A stretch of 48,685 bases of DNA from an uncultured Elusimicrobiales bacterium. GTDB lineage: Bacteria > Elusimicrobiota > Elusimicrobia > Elusimicrobiales > Elusimicrobiaceae. This document shows positions 45,301 to 48,685 of the stretch, in pieces. Below the pieces are notes generated by a model. That model saw only the letters and a list, made by a program, of their open reading frames with translations, did not search any database and had not been told where the DNA came from. The stretch is taken from assembly GCA_934667625.1 (NCBI GenBank), contig CAKUMH010000010.1, positions 1-48,685 on the forward strand, given 5' to 3'. Each line of letters begins with the position of its first letter. Position 1 is the stretch's first letter. Both the position numbers and the translations under genes were made by a program.

Positions 45301-46321
45301 TGGAGACCTTTTTGACGAAAAAAACCTTAACCAAGGCACTGCGCTGGTTTCCCCCTCTGCAGTTTTGGAACAGGTGGGTGGTGAGAAGGAAAGAAAGTTT
45401 ACCTGGTGGGATGCGTTGGCCGTGCCAAGCTGGTTGTGGCACAAGGTTTCCCCCACCCGCGCGGACGCAACGGACAATGCTCTAATTTCCTATCCGTTTA
45501 CGGTCATGCATGAAACCTGGGCAGACCAGCCTTCGTTTATGCCGGAATCTACCCAAGAGCAGATTAGAATTAACGCAAACCGATTGGCCTTAAGCAAAGC
45601 GAAACAGGAAGGAGCCACGGCTCGCACTGAGGAGATTTTGCAGAAGAACACGGATGTGTTGCTGCAGGTTATGGAACAAGATAGAACCGGGCTCCGCGAT
45701 TTCTTTTCGCAAGCGAGGCAGACTTATGGCTTTGAGCTGAATGCTGAGGAAAGGGTATGTGAGGCATTTTTTGATAGATATGTGGCACTTGTGGAATCAA
45801 CCTCGAAAATGACCGATTTGAATGAGCAGGCAAAACGCTTGGCTAGTTTGTCTGATGAATATCAGCGGGAAAGTCAAGACTTAGTTAAAAAGATCAATGC
45901 CAAAGTAGAGGCTTATGTGGCGGAGGCACAGGCACAGGCTCTGGGCATTTTCTTACAGCTGCCTGAGGAACCGAAAACCGAAGAGGCGTATTTGGCTTCT
46001 GTAACCAAGTACCTGACCCAGGTGTTAGAGGCAGAAAACAATGAAATAGTGCAGTCTTTATACATGCGGAATAAGCCGACGGAAACAATTAAGTATTTGT
46101 ATGATTTTGGTGATCTTGTGAAGGAGTGCCAGAGTAAAGCGCAAGAGATTGCAGCTAAGAATATTTCTTTTGAAGAAAAGAAGATGGAATGGAATCAGTT
46201 GGTGAATACCTTTTACGTGGAGGCAGAGGAACTTTTCCAAGCTCTGCAGGGACAGGTCTCAACAACAGACGGCGGCTATTCTGCTTCTGAGTACCCTGAA
46301 ATGTACGACGACGAGGAGTGA
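42338..46321 (+). CDS. Large secreted or envelope protein of unknown function (1327 aa)
   Basis: Residues 1-23 form a signal peptide (LSRVMAVVFLLNTLSPSYA). The first 100 residues of the mature part are a charged helix likely to form a coiled coil. The middle (about 130-690) is helical, with scattered Cys. One hydrophobic segment near 705-722 (ALFWVYGGVLISGSWRAL) may be a membrane span or buried helix. A Thr/Ala/Asn-rich linker follows (about 800-830). A second hydrophobic patch (WSMLKWFVGFKALDVSTATLF) lies near 950. The C-terminal 250 residues are again charged and helical, ending in an acidic tail. I recognise no family. It follows the two small secreted proteins and shares their upstream motif. 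AAAGGAG site before the ATG. Confidence 0.85.
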   Translation: MYTWLSRVMAVVFLLNTLSPSYAALPASSVDRQVLDNQVRASMAKTKQAEQKLRKRFVQYLEEMGRVRTQFEEAPTYEMMQSAYQEMDKLRRQAGKQVEYQTAVREMLNAENEQSYDYYRQNPHVAPDAISQTLGYDARYKYSPVQLIKMEEMYNLSNIGCPTSQQFLNDVKTGAFETGLDRLLEYIDPLGGVNCHDYLAIAYAAEMLYGMAQEHTRNPDSLPQEQREEIKSFYAQAQVRAYEVLKRLNKIKTMDNSDLYAARGTLRILLVLLQQAVNANGLELNEPELYFVYPSKALYNQIYPAQNKSKRSKGFSRELQSVSIPALKPTYEAFVAQDAYFFSSLPADLPKGYKTEKVSLSSLDAHPLAKKVAQNYFSLQPLPKGAVLNPMFSLDGQNRFLPWPDDDILSEFNAFKKENPEADSKEFVSLSSAIQYATLYALFAGDESLLSEMVALFEGEPKGNFKTQYSDVLGAVFDTLYETLKQFALNSVQINTAFDFLRQMAEPTHATGTRVLALHTLGMLTEPLMGNVAFDASLPQFLKKQDPLDMSAQFRSAVSDNNGVVNNRYWLSYADRAKFARYTADLYAPLQGVSNYTLDDYGLSSDEMVKLSNLLASTYVEFLPVMGPSVTRDECMNVAKMDTQHLTPITPESLAIASAGYVLPAGCDRRTKEGTFVFTSKGTVEMLLVNRTNWRKVEKENAARAADLFGEALFWVYGGVLISGSWRALRLLSGVVKSLPRAIKAGKIVYKSSQGTRMVRLAAALRRGEASVASGTGYMSQANFTANLSKNGMGYMVEENAAAQATKGSRVTANVTSNPAAVATTGNTTTSLVRGFRTPRFMPKKKFTLFAADKTSGMYRMGTFPVNTERLAQMPLPLQRAEFMRFAQRQGLRNWWTGADRSLFNTNNMFQNYWLGIGKNAGHSPVPGEILTYHPVVQAVGQEYWSMLKWFVGFKALDVSTATLFSYPFNHWAEGRQKELLEKEVAKYGDLFDEKNLNQGTALVSPSAVLEQVGGEKERKFTWWDALAVPSWLWHKVSPTRADATDNALISYPFTVMHETWADQPSFMPESTQEQIRINANRLALSKAKQEGATARTEEILQKNTDVLLQVMEQDRTGLRDFFSQARQTYGFELNAEERVCEAFFDRYVALVESTSKMTDLNEQAKRLASLSDEYQRESQDLVKKINAKVEAYVAEAQAQALGIFLQLPEEPKTEEAYLASVTKYLTQVLEAENNEIVQSLYMRNKPTETIKYLYDFGDLVKECQSKAQEIAAKNISFEEKKMEWNQLVNTFYVEAEELFQALQGQVSTTDGGYSASEYPEMYDDEE

Positions 46322-46347
46322 GCTAACTGTTATTTAGCAATTTAAAT

Positions 46348-46382
46348 GGCCCGCTGGGTATATTACTCGGCGGGCCTTTTTG
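46348..46382 (+). terminator. Terminator of the 1327-aa gene
   Basis: GGCCCGC and GCGGGCC with a 15-base loop, followed by TTTTT. Confidence 0.9.
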
Positions 46383-46485
46383 TGTGCCGGGAAAGCCGCC
46401 AAACAATTCGCTTTTTGCGGTATGTTAGCGTTTTTTAATGGGGCAAACAACAATTCCCCCCGCTTAGCCTGTGGTTTTCTAGACA

Positions 46486-46517
46486 TAAAAACGCCCCGGC
46501 CAGTTAAGGCAGGGGCG
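46486..46517 (-). terminator. Terminator of the DUF2130 gene
   Basis: On the minus strand CGCCCC, 14 bases, GGGGCG and TTTTT, about 35 bases past the stop codon. The loop can pair further (TGCC/GGCC). Confidence 0.8.
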
Positions 46518-46550
46518 GGAGAAGGCAAAAAGGCCTGCTGCTGGGCGGGG

Positions 46551-47780
46551 CTATTGCTGCTTGGGCTCGGTTTTTTGTTCCGCCGCCAGGGCCGCAAATT
46601 TCTGCGCCATGGTTGGGTTCTTTTTAACCAATTTTTTGACGCTTAAGTCCTGCGCTTTATCATTGGCTAAACGCAGATTATTTTCCGATGATAAAAGTGC
46701 ATCTTTGGTTTTTTGCAGGTGGTCAATGGTTTTGTCAATTTCTTCAATGGCTTTTTTGAACTTGTCGCTGGCTAACTGGTAGTTGCGGCCGAATTTGGCT
46801 TTAAAATCGTTGATGTCATCCTCAAAGTGGGAGATATCCAAATTTTGGTTTTTCACTTCGGCCAATTGGCGGCGGTAATCCACGGAGTTTAAAGCGGCGT
46901 TGCGCAAGAGCGTAATCATCGGGATAAAAAACTGCGGACGGATGACGTACATTTTGGGGTACTTGTACGACACATCCACAATGCCCGTGTTGTAGAGTTC
47001 GTTCTCGGCCTCCAAGAGGGAAACGAGCACAGCATATTCGCAGCCTTTTTCGTGGCGGTCCTTATCCAATTCCTTAAAGAAATCTTCGTTTTTGTGCTTG
47101 GTAGCGGTGGTGTCCATTTCGTTCTTCATCTCAAACATAATGGAAATAAATTCCACCCCTTCGGCTGTTGACTCACGGAAGATATAATCGCCCTTGCTGC
47201 CGGAGCGGGCGTCGTTGTCTTTTTCAAAATACGCGTTTTGAAAGGCGGTGGCGCGCAGGCGGTTGAACTCAGTTTCGCAATGCTTTTCCAGCGTTTCGCC
47301 CACCATTTTGGTGGACATTTTGGCCTTTAAATCCTTGTAGAAGGCAATTTCCTGATCCTTGGCTTTGAGCTGGATTTCGTACGTGTTTTTGAGGGCCTGC
47401 GTTTTCAGCTGGGTTTGGTTTTGCGCGTCGGTCAGCTGCGCGCGCAGGGCCAACAGCTCTTTTTCTTTATCGTTTAGGCGGTCCTTTTCATCCGCCACGG
47501 CGCGGCTGACGGCCAGCTCCTGCGCGTTTTTGGCGGAGGATAATTGAGCCTTTAAGGACGTAATTTCCTGCTCAAACGCAAAGGCGGCCTGTTGTTTGTC
47601 GGCCTGCGCCTGCGTCCTTAAAACGGCAATTTGGCCGGCCTGTTCCTGTGCCAGCTGTGCGGTGCGGGCTTCTATTTCTTTGTGAAACTCGGCCGAGCGG
47701 ACTTGGCTTAACAACTCGGCATAGCCGGACTGATCCACCTGAAAAACTTGGCCACAATGGGGGCATTTAATTTCTGGCAT
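46551..47780 (-). CDS. DUF2130 protein with zinc-ribbon and coiled coil
   Basis: A 409-aa protein of the DUF2130 family. The N-terminus has one CPHCG pair (residues 5-9), like half a zinc ribbon. Residues about 25-175 form a long coiled coil. The C-terminal DUF2130 core includes TLEKHCETEFNRLR, GSKGDYIFRE near 205 and ISIMFEMKNEMD near 222, an Asp...Glu-x-Lys arrangement reminiscent of PD-(D/E)XK nucleases. DNA processing is therefore possible but unproven. A TGG-TATAAT promoter (47891-47899) gives a leader of about 100 bases. The gene is transcribed divergently from the pyrophosphatase. Confidence 0.88.
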   Translation of the reverse strand: MPEIKCPHCGQVFQVDQSGYAELLSQVRSAEFHKEIEARTAQLAQEQAGQIAVLRTQAQADKQQAAFAFEQEITSLKAQLSSAKNAQELAVSRAVADEKDRLNDKEKELLALRAQLTDAQNQTQLKTQALKNTYEIQLKAKDQEIAFYKDLKAKMSTKMVGETLEKHCETEFNRLRATAFQNAYFEKDNDARSGSKGDYIFRESTAEGVEFISIMFEMKNEMDTTATKHKNEDFFKELDKDRHEKGCEYAVLVSLLEAENELYNTGIVDVSYKYPKMYVIRPQFFIPMITLLRNAALNSVDYRRQLAEVKNQNLDISHFEDDINDFKAKFGRNYQLASDKFKKAIEEIDKTIDHLQKTKDALLSSENNLRLANDKAQDLSVKKLVKKNPTMAQKFAALAAEQKTEPKQQ

Positions 47781-47890
47781 AATGAAAAGCTCCTTGGTTA
47801 AAGTGTTAAAAATTTCCTGCTGTATTTAGTGTATAACAGGGGCGCGACAGCCTATTGACGCGCTGATGCACCCAAAAACGGGTTTCCTTT

Positions 47891-47899
47891 ATTATACCA
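47891..47899 (-). promoter_or_regulatory. Extended -10 promoter of the DUF2130 gene
   Basis: Minus-strand TGG-TATAAT, about 110 bases before the start codon. Confidence 0.6.
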
Positions 47900-47943
47900 A
47901 GTCCGCCGCGGCGCGTGTTTGTCTGCAAGGGAATGAGTAGAAT

Positions 47944-47952
47944 TGCTATAAT
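47944..47952 (+). promoter_or_regulatory. Extended -10 promoter of the pyrophosphatase gene
   Basis: TGC-TATAAT, 34 bases before the ATG, no -35 box seen. Confidence 0.75.
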
Positions 47953-47986
47953 AAATGGGTAAATCTTTGACTTAAAAGAGGAAAAA

Positions 47987-48565
47987 ATGTTTGCAAATTT
48001 CAACCCCTGGCACCATGTGTCTCCCGGCGATAAAGATACGCTGCCGGATATTGTAAACGGGATTATTGAAATTCCGAAAGGCACCCGTGCCAAATACGAG
48101 CTGGACAAGGCCAGCGGCCTGCTGCGTTTGGACCGCGTACTCTATTCGTCCGTGTATTATCCGGCCAACTATGGCTTTATTCCGCGCACTTATGGGGCCG
48201 ACAAAGACCCGTTGGATATTTTGATTCTATCCCAGGCCGAAGTGGTGCCGCTGTGCATTGTGCCGGCGCGCATTATCGGCGTGATGCGCATGCTTGACAA
48301 CGGCGAGGCCGACGACAAAATTATCGGCGTGGCGCAGGGCGACCCGAACGTGAGCCACTACACCGATATTTCCCAACTGCCGGAACACTTAATTTCGGAA
48401 ACGATGAGCTTTTTTGAAGATTACAAAAAGCTGGAAAATAAAACGGTAGTGGTGGAAAAGATTTTTGATAAGCAGACGGCTATCAAAATTTTGAAGGAAG
48501 CCTTTATCGCGTACGAAGAGAAATTTGTCACGTACAGCAACTTTGCCCGCGGCTTGGACAAATAA
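47987..48565 (+). CDS. ppa: Inorganic pyrophosphatase, family I
   Basis: A 192-aa soluble enzyme that hydrolyses pyrophosphate and so drives biosynthetic reactions. It shows IIEIPKGTRAKYELDKASG (about residues 25-43), the YPANYGFIPRTYGADKDPLDILIL block with the three metal-binding aspartates of the signature DxDPxD (here DKDPLD), and the VxRxIGVMRMLDNGEADDKIIGV segment near 102-125. Good ribosome-binding site (AGAGGAAAAAATG). A strong terminator follows. Confidence 0.98.
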   Translation: MFANFNPWHHVSPGDKDTLPDIVNGIIEIPKGTRAKYELDKASGLLRLDRVLYSSVYYPANYGFIPRTYGADKDPLDILILSQAEVVPLCIVPARIIGVMRMLDNGEADDKIIGVAQGDPNVSHYTDISQLPEHLISETMSFFEDYKKLENKTVVVEKIFDKQTAIKILKEAFIAYEEKFVTYSNFARGLDK

Positions 48566-48585
48566 AAAGTATCTTGTTCTGTTAT

Positions 48586-48612
48586 AAACGCCCGCTGTAA
48601 GCGGGCGTTTTC
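48586..48612 (+). terminator. Terminator of ppa
   Basis: AAACGCCCGC, loop TGTAA, GCGGGCGTTT and further T, 20 bases after the stop codon. Confidence 0.95.
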
Positions 48613-48617
48613 TATAC

Positions 48618-48664
48618 ATTCCGCTCGCAAGAACTCCGGGCGTAAGCCCGAGAGGTGGAGCGAA
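48618..48664. other. Hairpin-rich end of the window
   Basis: Outer arms ATTC(C)GCTC and GAGCGAAT enclose the inner stem CGGGC-GTAA-GCCCG. This may be a leader, terminator or dispersed repeat whose context lies beyond the window. Confidence 0.35.
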
Positions 48665-48685
48665 TATCCCCAAATCTTCTACATT

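Noticed and set aside
48613..48685. Possible tRNA at the right end
   Set aside because: Stem-like arms exist, but there is no TTCRA loop, no proper anticodon arm and no CCA-compatible acceptor.

Overview
This window looks like chromosome of a fermentative, diderm, gut-type bacterium, most likely from the Elusimicrobiota (Elusimicrobium-like). That placement is an inference. It rests on the short PilE-style prepilin, outer-membrane machinery (KdtA, GT9 heptosyltransferase, AsmA, LolA), the PerR/rubrerythrin pair, and secreted proteins that match no family I can name. No ribosomal or tRNA gene is present to settle it. Genes are dense, mostly in short operons with 1-20 bp overlaps. Many operon-leading promoters carry an extended -10 of the type TGN-TATAAT.

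Layout. Positions 1-9140 hold housekeeping and signalling genes: pgk, a Bax-inhibitor-type membrane protein, a secreted trypsin-fold protein without its catalytic residues, groES-groEL under a CIRCE operator, a PP2C phosphatase overlapping a Ser/Thr kinase with eight membrane helices, and a tandem PC4-like nucleic-acid-binding protein. Positions 9191-12397 hold LPS core genes (kdtA and an unusually long GT9 protein), then dispersed palindromic repeats and a 40-bp perfect palindrome in front of a type IV pilin gene. Positions 12398-21330 hold the pilin, AsmA, DUF1232, an Na/Pi cotransporter, a YciC-like membrane protein, an HI0933-like flavoprotein, and the perR-rubrerythrin operon.

The main find lies at 21354-38690. 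Two divergent transcription units together resemble an aryl polyene (APE) biosynthesis locus. Rightward, 17 tightly packed genes encode a ketoreductase, two ketosynthases, a chain-length-factor-like ketosynthase with Gln in place of the active-site Cys, two acyl carrier proteins, two hot-dog dehydratases, a thioesterase, an aryl-acid AMP ligase, a PlsC acyltransferase, a GT2 glycosyltransferase, a separate LpxL-type acyltransferase, a LolA-like carrier, an MMPL exporter and two lipoproteins. Leftward, a family-2 O-methyltransferase heads two paralogous 14-helix MFS exporters. Together they would make an aryl-capped conjugated polyene, attach it to a lipid and move it to the outer membrane. No enzyme supplying the aryl starter acid and no phosphopantetheinyl transferase is encoded here.

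Positions 38691-46382 carry an organophosphate antiporter with a structured leader. A secretome island follows: two paralogous small secreted proteins, duplicated together with their 3' flank, and a 1327-aa secreted protein of unknown function. All three, and the pseudo-trypsin gene at 2207-3085, are preceded by variants of the palindrome GGACCTAGGTCC, which suggests shared control. The window ends with a DUF2130 protein and a family I inorganic pyrophosphatase.
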